NCBI RefSeq assembly: GCF_002163715.1
Contig: NZ_CP015698.1
Coordinates: 3,140,201-3,204,200 of the forward strand
Direction: 5' to 3'
DNA from: Curvibacter sp. AEP1-3
GTDB lineage: Bacteria; Pseudomonadota; Gammaproteobacteria; Burkholderiales; Burkholderiaceae_C
DNA: 64,000 nucleotides
Shown here piece by piece: positions 43,448 to 51,296 of the stretch. The position numbers were made by a program, and so were the translations under genes. How positions within the stretch are numbered: the stretch's first letter is position 1; the number at the start of each line of letters is the position of its first letter. The notes under the pieces were generated by a model. The model was given only the letters and a program-made list of their open reading frames with translations. It was not told the origin of the DNA and searched no databases.

Positions 43448-44035
43448 TCAATCCGTCTGCTTTACCGCCGAAACGTTTGAAGCATCGACTTCAACCGTTC
43501 TGGGGGTGCGTGCAATAACATTAGGTTGAAAAAGTGATGCACCACAGCAAGTACAACGTTCTGCTGAAACATCGTTCCTACACGCGCAGTCGCGACAGGT
43601 GAGCTCGCGCTGAGGATTCAAAGGGCCTGAACCTTTACCAAAATATATTGGTGAAACGTTAATGGAATTGCGGGCCAAAACTCCGCAAATCGCGCCTGCA
43701 AAAATAGATGGAATAAGTAAAAAAGCGAAACCCTCTGGTGACATTCGGTAAACGGGGGCAACAAGTTCCACCAATAGTGAAAGGAGTGCCCCGCCTGAAC
43801 CAGCCAGAACGCCCAATATCGCTGCCCATGACTTGGTTAGTTCAGGCTCGTGAAGGATACGCCTTTGGATAGTTGTTAGTCCGATAAAGAGACCTGCTGC
43901 GATGGTCGCTGGAATCAATCCAAAGAGATGTACAAAAGGTAGTCCGAGAAGGACGAAAGGCCCAAGTTTAAAAATGAAGGTTAGGCATCCAAGGATTGGG
44001 CCAAGCAACGCGAAAATCGCGACGACTCTCTTCAT
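43448..44035 (-). CDS. Array gene: membrane protein with C-terminal zinc ribbon
   Basis: A 195-residue protein from MKRVVAIFALLGPILGCLTF; the frame is open to 44149 but that part lacks coding character and overlaps repeat motifs. Four hydrophobic helices (about 5-25, 30-52, 68-90, 97-120) precede a C4 zinc ribbon (CRDCACRNDVSAERCTCCG). It is the first gene of the minus-strand array, next to the recombinase. The TM-plus-zinc-ribbon design also occurs at 35159. Confidence 0.68.
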   Translation of the reverse strand: MKRVVAIFALLGPILGCLTFIFKLGPFVLLGLPFVHLFGLIPATIAAGLFIGLTTIQRRILHEPELTKSWAAILGVLAGSGGALLSLLVELVAPVYRMSPEGFAFLLIPSIFAGAICGVLARNSINVSPIYFGKGSGPLNPQRELTCRDCACRNDVSAERCTCCGASLFQPNVIARTPRTVEVDASNVSAVKQTD

Positions 44036-44168
44036 TGGTAGCAATAATTTGCCGATTTCATTTTGACTCGGTTCAGATTGTAAGAAGCCTGGGGAACGGC
44101 TGTTTTCGCTGCATTGTGTCAGTCGGCCGGTACATTGAATATCCCCCAAATGGGGGATGCCGCGACAT

Positions 44169-44207
44169 GTCTGCTATCGCTGCAATTCTGACGTTGTTTA
44201 GTCTGTC
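44169..44207 (-). repeat. E element 14 (partial), head of the array
   Basis: Plus strand GTCTGCTATCGCTGCAATTC matches the conserved end of the element; the other half is degraded (GTCTGTC at the end). The perfect dyad ATCCCCCA, AA, TGGGGGAT lies 11 bp to its left (44141-44158). It sits between the first array gene and the recombinase, 122 bp before its start. Confidence 0.55.
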
Positions 44208-44329
44208 AAACCATCCCTCATTCGAGTGATTTTTCCTTTCAGGCATCGAGTGGGTGCGTATTGACGGAGCTCTTGAACTTCGTCCTGTCAGTGACCAGAG
44301 TTTGAACCCCTCAACTGAAGGAGTTCATC

Positions 44330-44953
44330 ATGGAAGCACACTCAGACACAGCACACAGGGAGCCTTGGAACAAGGGAAAGATCGTTGGCCAAAAGGCGCC
44401 CCTGCGCCTTAAAGACATCTGGGCCATCCGAATCCGCCTTCAACTTGGTCACCGCACTCGTGAGTTGGCCATGTTTGACCTGGCCTTGGACAGCAAGCTG
44501 CGCGCCTGCGACTTGGTGAAACTAAGACTGCGGGACATTGCCCAAGGGGATCACATCAGTGCCCGTGCAATCGTGATGCAGCAAAAGACGTCCCTTCCTG
44601 TCCAGTTTGAGATCACGCAACCAACCAGAGAGGCGGTCTCGAATTGGATCAAGGAGGCGGGCCTGAAATCTGAAGATTACTTGTTTCCTTCTCGGGTACA
44701 TGACTCACCGCATATCGGAACGCGGCAGTACGCCCGCATCGTTGATGGTTGGATCAATGAAATCGGATTGGATCCTTCTGCCTATGGGACACACAGCATG
44801 CGCCGAACAAAGGCAACGTTGATTTACCGACGTACCAAGAACATCCGAGCGGTGCAATTGCTCCTAGGGCACACTAAGCTAGAGAGCACGGTTCGCTATC
44901 TGGGGATTGAGGTGGAGGACGCTCTGGAGATGGCGGAGCAAACGGAAGTTTGA
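44330..44953 (+). CDS. Small catalytic-domain-only tyrosine recombinase
   Basis: A 207-residue tyrosine recombinase with no separate core-binding domain, the size class of FimB/FimE. The catalytic set is complete: Arg58 in DSKLRACDLVKLRLRD, His155 and Arg158 in HSMRRTKATLIY, His181 in LLLGHTKLEST and Tyr190 in VRYLG; the Lys may be in QQKTSLP. It starts after GAAGGAG. It sits at the right end of the E-element array and is transcribed away from it, the position intI holds in integrons. It is a candidate for the enzyme that moves the array units; this is inference. It could instead be an inversion or resolution enzyme. Confidence 0.87.
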   Translation: MEAHSDTAHREPWNKGKIVGQKAPLRLKDIWAIRIRLQLGHRTRELAMFDLALDSKLRACDLVKLRLRDIAQGDHISARAIVMQQKTSLPVQFEITQPTREAVSNWIKEAGLKSEDYLFPSRVHDSPHIGTRQYARIVDGWINEIGLDPSAYGTHSMRRTKATLIYRRTKNIRAVQLLLGHTKLESTVRYLGIEVEDALEMAEQTEV

Positions 44954-45381
44954 TCAGCACCCACTCTGGGATCTTGAGGGTCCCACGGAGAGTCTGATTC
45001 ATCCGGGTGCTGGAAAGCGGACATTCACCAAGATCCGCAACTGGCCCTTAGCGGCTGTCGACCCAAAGCAGAAGTCGACAAGCTCGGACTCATTGCTCGA
45101 TAACAGACATTCACCGCTGGCTTAGTGAGCGGGTACGATGGACAGCCGGTATGCAGCGGAAGCTGTCGCTCACGAATGTCGGCTTTCTGAGAGTTAGCCT
45201 GTGTGCCTGTCAGCGGGCAGTCGTCGACTTCACGTTTGCCGCGACTACGGTCGTTCAGATGTCGACCTTGACGGACTCCAGATGGCCCATTGCGACTGTT
45301 AGCAATCAGGGTACGGGGGGGCTTGTAGCCCAAGGACGATTAATTTCGGGACAAACGCCCCCCCACTACAAAGCACTCCCT
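44954..45381. repeat. Gene-free junction with dispersed repeat, right edge of the array
   Basis: No gene is seen. TGGCCCTTAGCGGCTGTCG then ACCC (45042-45064) is the reverse of the repeat at 9428 and 9514. TGCAGCGGAAGCTGTC (45152-45167) is a half E element matching that at 34153. The overall sequence 45106-45206 is an imperfect direct repeat of 34105-34207, so related sequences bracket the array and its recombinase. Confidence 0.55.
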
Positions 45382-46317
45382 TTAGACGTACATTGCCGCC
45401 TGCACCTGTGCGCGTGTGGGTAGCGGAGCGACCGCACCGTATCCTTGAACCGCGAGTGACGCGGCTGTATTGGCATATCGGACTGCAGCTAGCGGAGCGT
45501 CCCCTAAAGCCAGACGAGCAAGAAAATTTCCGTTGAAACTATCCCCTGCTCCAGTGGCGTCGACTGCCTTAACCACTCGACCAGGTACACGGTGGCGTCC
45601 GGCTGCGAGGTCACTAAATAGCACTCCGTCTTTGCCCATCTTGACGACCACAAGGCTTGCACCACGCGCATGACCCCAGTCGGCGATGTCGTTTGGTTCA
45701 CTCAAACCCATTAGGGCTTGCATATCGTCCACACCGGGCAAAAAGACATCGCAAAGACCCACCGCATGTGAAATAGATGCCTTTGCCCGCTCAAGAGGCC
45801 AGAGTTTGAGGCGCAAGTTCGGATCAAACGCTACCCTCCCGCCTGCGGCCCGGACAAAGTTCATGGCCTGCACCGCCGTGTCGAATGCCTGGGGAGAAAT
45901 TGCTAGTGAGATGCCTGACACAAGCAAAAGTTTGCTTCGCTTTAGCAACTCAGCTGCGTGCCTATGCAACCATTTTGGTGTCATGCAGCTGGCCGCTGAT
46001 CCTTTGCGCAAGTAGCTAAATGAATGCCCTTGAGGGCCATGCGTTACAAAATAGAGGCCTGTAGGTTGTTGCGTATCTCGCTCCACAGCTGAGGCATCTA
46101 CGCCTTCATTTGCCCAAAGACGCAAAAGTTCGTCGCCAAACGTATCTTCACCCAACCGGGAAAGATAGGCTACGCGAGCGCCCGCACGAGCTGCCGCAAT
46201 GCAGGAGTTGCTTGTATCTCCACCAAAGCCCTGCAGGTAATGCGGTTGCCCGGGTTGAGTCTGGTTAAATTCAACCAGAGCCTCCCCGAGTGCCACCAAG
46301 TCCCAAATCGACTCCAT
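45382..46317 (-). CDS. PfkB-family sugar kinase (2-keto-3-deoxygluconate kinase-like)
   Basis: A 311-residue ribokinase/PfkB protein. FGGDTSNSCIAAARAGARVA is the N-terminal glycine motif and VDATGAGDSFNGNFLARLAL the C-terminal signature with the catalytic Asp. The overall form is closest to KdgK-type 2-keto-3-deoxygluconate kinases. Its start lies 3 bp after the ridA stop, so the two form a leftward operon divergent from the D-amino-acid operon. Why a keto-sugar kinase sits here is unclear; the substrate may be a product of D-amino-acid or amino-sugar breakdown. Confidence 0.88.
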   Translation of the reverse strand: MESIWDLVALGEALVEFNQTQPGQPHYLQGFGGDTSNSCIAAARAGARVAYLSRLGEDTFGDELLRLWANEGVDASAVERDTQQPTGLYFVTHGPQGHSFSYLRKGSAASCMTPKWLHRHAAELLKRSKLLLVSGISLAISPQAFDTAVQAMNFVRAAGGRVAFDPNLRLKLWPLERAKASISHAVGLCDVFLPGVDDMQALMGLSEPNDIADWGHARGASLVVVKMGKDGVLFSDLAAGRHRVPGRVVKAVDATGAGDSFNGNFLARLALGDAPLAAVRYANTAASLAVQGYGAVAPLPTRAQVQAAMYV

Positions 46318-46320
46318 GAC

Positions 46321-46710
46321 TCAGGCTCGTGGTTTGTAGGCTGTCACATCAATCTCTACTTTCGCATCAATCATGAGGCGCGACTCCACGGTTGAGCGTG
46401 CTGGTCGGTGCTCACCGAAGCACTCCATGTAAACCCGATTAAAGCTGCCAAAATCGCGCGCATCTGCAAGCCAAACGCTCACCTTGGCGACGTCTGCGAG
46501 TGTGCAGTCAGCTAGTGCCAATGCATCGCTTACACGCTTGAACACTTGACGCGTCTGCGCCTCGATGCCACCCACAATAACCTGTCCCTGGTCATCAGTC
46601 GGAACTTGACCAGATACGAATACAAAGTCCCCGGCACGTGTTGCGGGGGAAAGAGGACGAGCCAAGCGGTCCGAAGAAATTGGGGACTGACCTAGGGTTT
46701 CTACTGTCAT
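46321..46710 (-). CDS. ridA: RidA family reactive-imine deaminase
   Basis: A 129-residue RidA/YjgF/UK114 protein. GDFVFVSGQVPTDDQGQVI and the C-terminal ARSTVESRLMIDAKVEIDVT contain the conserved Arg and Glu/Asp positions of the trimer active site. RidA hydrolyses enamine/imine intermediates released by PLP dehydratases or amino-acid oxidases. A PLP enzyme for D-amino acids is encoded in the divergent operon, which gives it an obvious substrate source. It starts after a TAAAGGAG site. Confidence 0.9.
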   Translation of the reverse strand: MTVETLGQSPISSDRLARPLSPATRAGDFVFVSGQVPTDDQGQVIVGGIEAQTRQVFKRVSDALALADCTLADVAKVSVWLADARDFGSFNRVYMECFGEHRPARSTVESRLMIDAKVEIDVTAYKPRA

Positions 46711-46726
46711 TGATTTTCTCCTTTAA

Positions 46727-46739
46727 GTAAAGAATTTAC
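46727..46739. promoter_or_regulatory. Palindrome GTAAA-GAA-TTTAC before ridA
   Basis: A perfect 5-bp dyad with 3-bp spacer, 17 bp upstream of the ridA start. It matches the form GTAAW-N3-WTTAC of the site at 46800. Candidate operator for the RpiR regulator encoded in the divergent operon. Confidence 0.5.
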
Positions 46740-46799
46740 ACACTTTAAACCTGAATGGCAATTTATCCCCGCTATTCTGGCATTGAGCGTGCTTTTTGT

Positions 46800-46812
46800 G
46801 TAATCTTATTAC
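46800..46812. promoter_or_regulatory. Palindrome GTAAT-CTT-ATTAC before the transport operon
   Basis: A perfect 5-bp dyad with 3-bp spacer, 13 bp upstream of the binding-protein ATG. With the site at 46727 it gives one dyad next to each divergent transcription unit, the expected layout for a local repressor. Confidence 0.5.
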
Positions 46813-46825
46813 TCCAAGGTGTTAA

Positions 46826-48430
46826 ATGCAAACTTCTGAAATCCATCAGGTCAAAACGCTGGCAGCGACTACAAATGGCACTCGCCGAGTCCTTCTGAAG
46901 GCCTCAGTATTGGCCACGGCCCTCCTAGTAGGTGGCGCATCTGCATGGGCCCAAAACAGTGCTATGCCCAAGGGTGGTGCAGTGAACTTGGCCATGGTAG
47001 GAGAGCCACAAGGCTTGGATCCGATGGTCAGCACAGCTGACTTGGTGGGCACCATCATGCAGCACGTCTATGAGCCGCTCTACACATTCGATGGCAACTG
47101 GAATATTGCCCCTATGCTGGCTGAAAGCCTGCCTACAGTCTCCAAGGACGGCTTGACATACACAATCACTCTGAGAAAGGGCGTAAAGTTTCACAATGGC
47201 CGCGAACTGACAGCGGATGACGTCGTGGCCTCTCTGCAACGCTGGATGGAGCTCTCACCACGCGGCAAAGCAGTGGGTAAAGAAGTGGCATCTTTAAGTG
47301 CCAAAGGTTCAATTGGCGTCGAGCTAAAGCTTAAAAATCCCTACGCTCCTTTGTTGGCTCAACTAGCGTTGCCAAGTGGGATGGCTGCAATCATGGCCAA
47401 AGAGAGCATCGCTCCTCAGCTCAAGGATTTCATCGGCACTGGTCCCTATAAATTCAAAGAACGCCGCCCCGATCAATTCACTGTGCTGACTCGTTTTGAT
47501 GGCTACACCGCAAGAAAGGAACCCTCTAGCGGCTATGCCGGCAAGCGCGAAGCCATCTTGGATGAGTTGCGCTTTGTGCCTGTACCTAGTGCAAACACAC
47601 GTGTAGAAGGTTCTCTATCTGGCCAATTCCACTACGCAGACCTCCTACCTGTGGAGGCCATCGGGCGGGTAGAAAAAGGTGCGCCCGCGGTCGTACCTAT
47701 CGTGACCAAGAACTTTGGCTTCCCATATATCGTCTTCAACACCAAAGAAGGGGTACTGGCAAATCAGCCGATGCGCCGCGCTGTACAAACAGCGGTGGGT
47801 ACCGGCGAGCTGATGGCTGCGGGCTTTGGAGACAACCGCTTTTTCACCGTAGAGCCAAATTTTTTCCCTAAAGGAACACCTTACTACTCGGACGCTGGAA
47901 ACAAACTCTATAACGAGCGCAATCCCCTTGTTGCCAAAGACTTGGCAGCCAAAGCTGGTTACAACGCGGATCAACCAATCCGAATCATGGCGAGCCGCCA
48001 GTATGAGTTCCACTACAACATGGCTTTGGTCATGTCTGAGCAGCTCAAAAAGGCGGGGTTTAAGACAGACTTGCAGGTAGTTGACTGGGCTACCCTTGTT
48101 CAACGTCGCAATGACGCCAAGCTCTGGGATGTTTACTTCACACACTCCGGACTCTTGCCCGAGCCGATGCTCTCCCCACCACAATTGGGTGATGGCGCAC
48201 CAGGATGGTGGGACTCAGCTGCCAAGAAGTCCACTCTGTCGGCCTTCAACCAAGAAACCAACCCTACCAAGCGCGGCGCGCTATGGGGCAAAGTTCAGCA
48301 AGTTGTCTATGAAGAAGTTCCCTTCATTGAAGTGGGCAAATTCAATAGCCTTTCTGCGCGTTCGGCAAAGCTGCAGGGCTACACGCCTGCGGTCTGGCCG
48401 TTCTTCTGGAACACAGGTTTGAAGAACTGA
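46826..48430 (+). CDS. ABC transporter periplasmic binding protein (peptide/nickel family, SBP_bac_5)
   Basis: A 534-residue extracytoplasmic binding protein. The export signal TRRVLLKASVLATALLVGG with AWA-Q cleavage looks Tat-like (twin Arg). LVGTIMQHVYEPLYTFDGNW and LTYTITLRKGVKFHNGRELT are family landmarks. It delivers substrate to the permeases encoded next. Given the D-aminoacylase and PLP enzyme in the operon, the ligand may be a D-peptide or N-acyl-D-amino acid; that is inferred. First gene of the eight-gene operon. Confidence 0.93.
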   Translation: MQTSEIHQVKTLAATTNGTRRVLLKASVLATALLVGGASAWAQNSAMPKGGAVNLAMVGEPQGLDPMVSTADLVGTIMQHVYEPLYTFDGNWNIAPMLAESLPTVSKDGLTYTITLRKGVKFHNGRELTADDVVASLQRWMELSPRGKAVGKEVASLSAKGSIGVELKLKNPYAPLLAQLALPSGMAAIMAKESIAPQLKDFIGTGPYKFKERRPDQFTVLTRFDGYTARKEPSSGYAGKREAILDELRFVPVPSANTRVEGSLSGQFHYADLLPVEAIGRVEKGAPAVVPIVTKNFGFPYIVFNTKEGVLANQPMRRAVQTAVGTGELMAAGFGDNRFFTVEPNFFPKGTPYYSDAGNKLYNERNPLVAKDLAAKAGYNADQPIRIMASRQYEFHYNMALVMSEQLKKAGFKTDLQVVDWATLVQRRNDAKLWDVYFTHSGLLPEPMLSPPQLGDGAPGWWDSAAKKSTLSAFNQETNPTKRGALWGKVQQVVYEEVPFIEVGKFNSLSARSAKLQGYTPAVWPFFWNTGLKN

Positions 48431-48436
48431 CCACAA

Positions 48437-49387
48437 ATGATGCGATTTCTATTGAAACGCTTGGGCGGCGCCTTCGTGGTGCTGGCCCTGGTGGCGGTGC
48501 TGGTGTTTTGCCTCACGCGTCTGGCCTCCGGGGACCCAGTAGCCTTGCTATTGGGTGACCAGGCCACTGTTGAAGACATTGCCGCCGCTCGGACTCAGTA
48601 CGGGCTGGATAAGCCCTTACCTTTGCAGTTCGCAATCTGGATGGGGGAAGTGCTGCAAGGCAATCTTGGCACTTCGCTTTTCCTGCAAAGGCCTGTTGCA
48701 CAGGCTTTGTTGGAGCGGGCTGAACCAACCCTTTTCCTTGCTTTGTTTGCAGTTGGAATAGCAGCGCTTGTGGGAGTTCCTTGTGGAATGGCTGCTGCAA
48801 TCTGGAGAGGCAGCGCTGCAGACCAAGCGGTAAGCAGCGTAGCGATGCTTGGAGCCAGCGTCCCAAGCTTTTGGTTAGGCTTGATCTTGATTCAGCTCTT
48901 TGCTGTCAAGCTGGGCTGGTTTCCAGCTTCGGGTTATGGCGACCCTACAGCCACCTTGGGTGAGCGCCTGCAGCATCTGCTCTTACCAGCGCTTGTTTTG
49001 GGCATGCTCAACTCTGCGCTCATCATCCGTTTCACCCGTGCGTCCATGTTGGACATTTTGGGTGAGGACTATGTGCGCACTGCACGCGCAAAAGGGCTCC
49101 CCGAGAGCACCATCATGGTCAAGCATGTACTACGCAACGCACTTGTGCCTATTGTCACGGTGCTGGGTTTGACCATGGCTTTAATGATTGGCGGCACTGT
49201 AGTAACCGAGACTGTCTTTAATCTCCCAGGGGTGGGTAATTTGGTTGTACGGGCTGTACTTCGCCGGGACTACCCAGTCATTCAGGGCACCCTGCTCGTG
49301 ATTGCTGGAATCTACGTCTTCATCAACCTTGCCATCGACTTTCTCTACACGCTGGTGGACCCCCGCATCCGCCTGGAGGCGCAATGA
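48437..49387 (+). CDS. ABC transporter permease, DppB/OppB type
   Basis: A 316-residue inner-membrane permease with six hydrophobic helices. DYVRTARAKGLPESTIMVKH is the EAA loop that docks to the ATPases, and LPGVGNLVVRAVLRRDYPVI is typical of the DppB branch. It starts 6 bp after the binding-protein stop and overlaps the next permease by 4 bp. Confidence 0.95.
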   Translation: MMRFLLKRLGGAFVVLALVAVLVFCLTRLASGDPVALLLGDQATVEDIAAARTQYGLDKPLPLQFAIWMGEVLQGNLGTSLFLQRPVAQALLERAEPTLFLALFAVGIAALVGVPCGMAAAIWRGSAADQAVSSVAMLGASVPSFWLGLILIQLFAVKLGWFPASGYGDPTATLGERLQHLLLPALVLGMLNSALIIRFTRASMLDILGEDYVRTARAKGLPESTIMVKHVLRNALVPIVTVLGLTMALMIGGTVVTETVFNLPGVGNLVVRAVLRRDYPVIQGTLLVIAGIYVFINLAIDFLYTLVDPRIRLEAQ

Positions 49388-50241
49388 CCCCCACCCGTTT
49401 TCAACCGTTGATTCGCACTCTGCGCCGCTTGTTTTCACGAAAAGTGGTGCTGGCTTCTGCCATGCTTTTAGTTGGCGTAGTGGGAATGGCGTTGCTATTC
49501 CCCGCGGTATCGTCCGCAGATCCGAATGCATTGTCCATTGGCGAGCGGCTGCACGCCCCCTCATCTGCCCATTGGGCCGGTACCGATGAGCTTGGACGGG
49601 ATGTGATGCTGCGCATCATTCATGGCGCGCGATATTCATTGCTGATTGGCTTTGTCACTGCAGCTGGAGCTGTGCTACTAGGCACATTGCTAGGTATGTT
49701 TGCTGGATTTTTCCGACGACTTGACGCACCGCTAATGAGAGTTGTGGACGCCATGATGTCCTTCCCCGACATCTTGTTGGGTATTGCATTGGTATCCATT
49801 TTGGGAGTTTCGTTGTGGAATGTGATTCTGGCCCTCGTCATTGTTTACACCCCGCGTGTAGCTCGAGTAGTCCGAGCTACTACCTTGGTGCTGCGAGAGC
49901 TCCTGTTTGTTGATGCAGCGCGAGCATTGGGTGTACGAACACCACTCATTTTGTGGCGTCACATCTTGCCCAACTTGATGTCGCCCGTCCTCGTGCAGGT
50001 GACCTTCATCTTTGCTTACGCCATCTTGGCTGAGGCAGGCCTGTCGTTTCTAGGCGTGGGCGTGCCACCAGACATCCCCACTTGGGGCACCATGATTGCT
50101 GGCAGCTTGGACTATGCCGACAAGGCCTTCTGGACCATCTTCTCACCGGGCGTAGCGATTGTTCTCACGGCGCTCTCCTTGCAAATGCTGGGCGACGGCG
50201 TGCGTGACTTGCTGGACCCTAAACTGAAAAAGACCGTATGA
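49384..50241 (+). CDS. ABC transporter permease, DppC/OppC type
   Basis: A 285-residue permease. HWAGTDELGRDVMLRIIHGA is the DppC N-terminal signature, and VDAARALGVRTPLILWRHIL the EAA loop. LSFLGVGVPPDIPTWGTMIA is a further family mark. It forms the heterodimeric channel with the upstream permease. ATGA overlaps occur on both sides, showing tight coupling. Confidence 0.95.
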   Translation: MTPTRFQPLIRTLRRLFSRKVVLASAMLLVGVVGMALLFPAVSSADPNALSIGERLHAPSSAHWAGTDELGRDVMLRIIHGARYSLLIGFVTAAGAVLLGTLLGMFAGFFRRLDAPLMRVVDAMMSFPDILLGIALVSILGVSLWNVILALVIVYTPRVARVVRATTLVLRELLFVDAARALGVRTPLILWRHILPNLMSPVLVQVTFIFAYAILAEAGLSFLGVGVPPDIPTWGTMIAGSLDYADKAFWTIFSPGVAIVLTALSLQMLGDGVRDLLDPKLKKTV

Positions 50242-51296
50242 GTTCCTCAGAAAACCCGTTGGCAACAAAGTCTCCAAGACTTGAAGTCCGTCATCTTTCG
50301 ACCTCGTTTGCGACCGACGGCGGGCGGATACAAAGCGTAGCTGATGTCTCCTTTTCCGTTGAGCCCGGGCAGACCCTCGCTTTAGTGGGCGAGTCCGGTT
50401 CCGGAAAGTCAGTCACTAGTCTGACTCTCATGGGTTTGCATGCCCGTACCTCTCAAGCGCAGGTAACAGGTCAAGCATTGTTCATTCAACGTGATGGCCA
50501 AACTGTCGACTTGTTGAACATGCCTGAGAGCCGAAAGCGAACCCTGCGTGGTAATGAAATGGCGATGATCTTCCAAGAGCCCATGACCAGCTTGAACCCG
50601 GTGCTGACGGTAGGTGAGCAGATTGCAGAGGCGGTCAGATTGCACCTGAAGATGGACAGAAGCACAGCTCATGCTCATGCGCGTCGTATGTTGGAGCTGG
50701 TAGAAATTCCAGCCGCCGCCCAGCGCGTGAACGAATATCCACACCAACTCTCCGGAGGAATGCGCCAGCGCGTGATGATTGCACTTGCCATGGCATGCAA
50801 CCCCACACTGCTGATTGCTGATGAGCCAACCACTGCCTTGGATGTCACTATTCAGGCTCAGATCCTCGCACTCATGGGACGGCTCCAAAAAGAAACTGGA
50901 ATGAGCATGCTCTTTGTGACACACAACCTAGGTGTAGTCGCGCAGTACGCGGATGCGGTTGCTGTCATGTATGCAGGCCGCATTGTGGAGTCAGCACCGG
51001 TTCATGACTTGTTTGCCAAACCGGACCATCCCTATACCCGTGGTTTGCTAGCCTGCTTGCCCGGTGTGGCCCGACGCCGTGAAATGACAAGTCAAGCCAA
51101 TATCGAAAATGCTCCACGCCGTCGATTGGTGGCGATTGCCGGACAGGTCTCAAGCCCGCTGGCCCCACCGCCGGGTTGCGCTTTTGCTCCACGCTGCATC
51201 AGCCGCCAGACAGATTGCGAAACCAATATGCCTACCCTCGTATCAACCACAGCTCAGCGCCGCGTGCGTTGCATTCATCACGAGGTGCACGCGTGA
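50238..51296 (+). CDS. ABC transporter ATP-binding protein, DppD/OppD type
   Basis: A 352-residue ATPase. Walker A is GESGSGKS, the signature is LSGGMRQRVMIALAM, Walker B is LLIADEPTTALD, and the C-terminal oligopeptide-transport extension has the Cys cluster (CAFAPRCISRQTDC) that binds an iron-sulphur cluster in some relatives. One of two non-identical ATPases that energise uptake. Confidence 0.95.
   Translation: MSSSENPLATKSPRLEVRHLSTSFATDGGRIQSVADVSFSVEPGQTLALVGESGSGKSVTSLTLMGLHARTSQAQVTGQALFIQRDGQTVDLLNMPESRKRTLRGNEMAMIFQEPMTSLNPVLTVGEQIAEAVRLHLKMDRSTAHAHARRMLELVEIPAAAQRVNEYPHQLSGGMRQRVMIALAMACNPTLLIADEPTTALDVTIQAQILALMGRLQKETGMSMLFVTHNLGVVAQYADAVAVMYAGRIVESAPVHDLFAKPDHPYTRGLLACLPGVARRREMTSQANIENAPRRRLVAIAGQVSSPLAPPPGCAFAPRCISRQTDCETNMPTLVSTTAQRRVRCIHHEVHA

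Noticed and set aside
34140..44207. E elements as a CRISPR array
   Set aside because: Spacers between copies are hundreds of bp long and contain genes, lengths are irregular, and no cas genes are present.
44330..44953. The small recombinase as a truncated phage integrase
   Set aside because: All catalytic residues (Arg58, His155, Arg158, His181, Tyr190) and a proper start with ribosome binding site are present, so it looks like a complete small recombinase.
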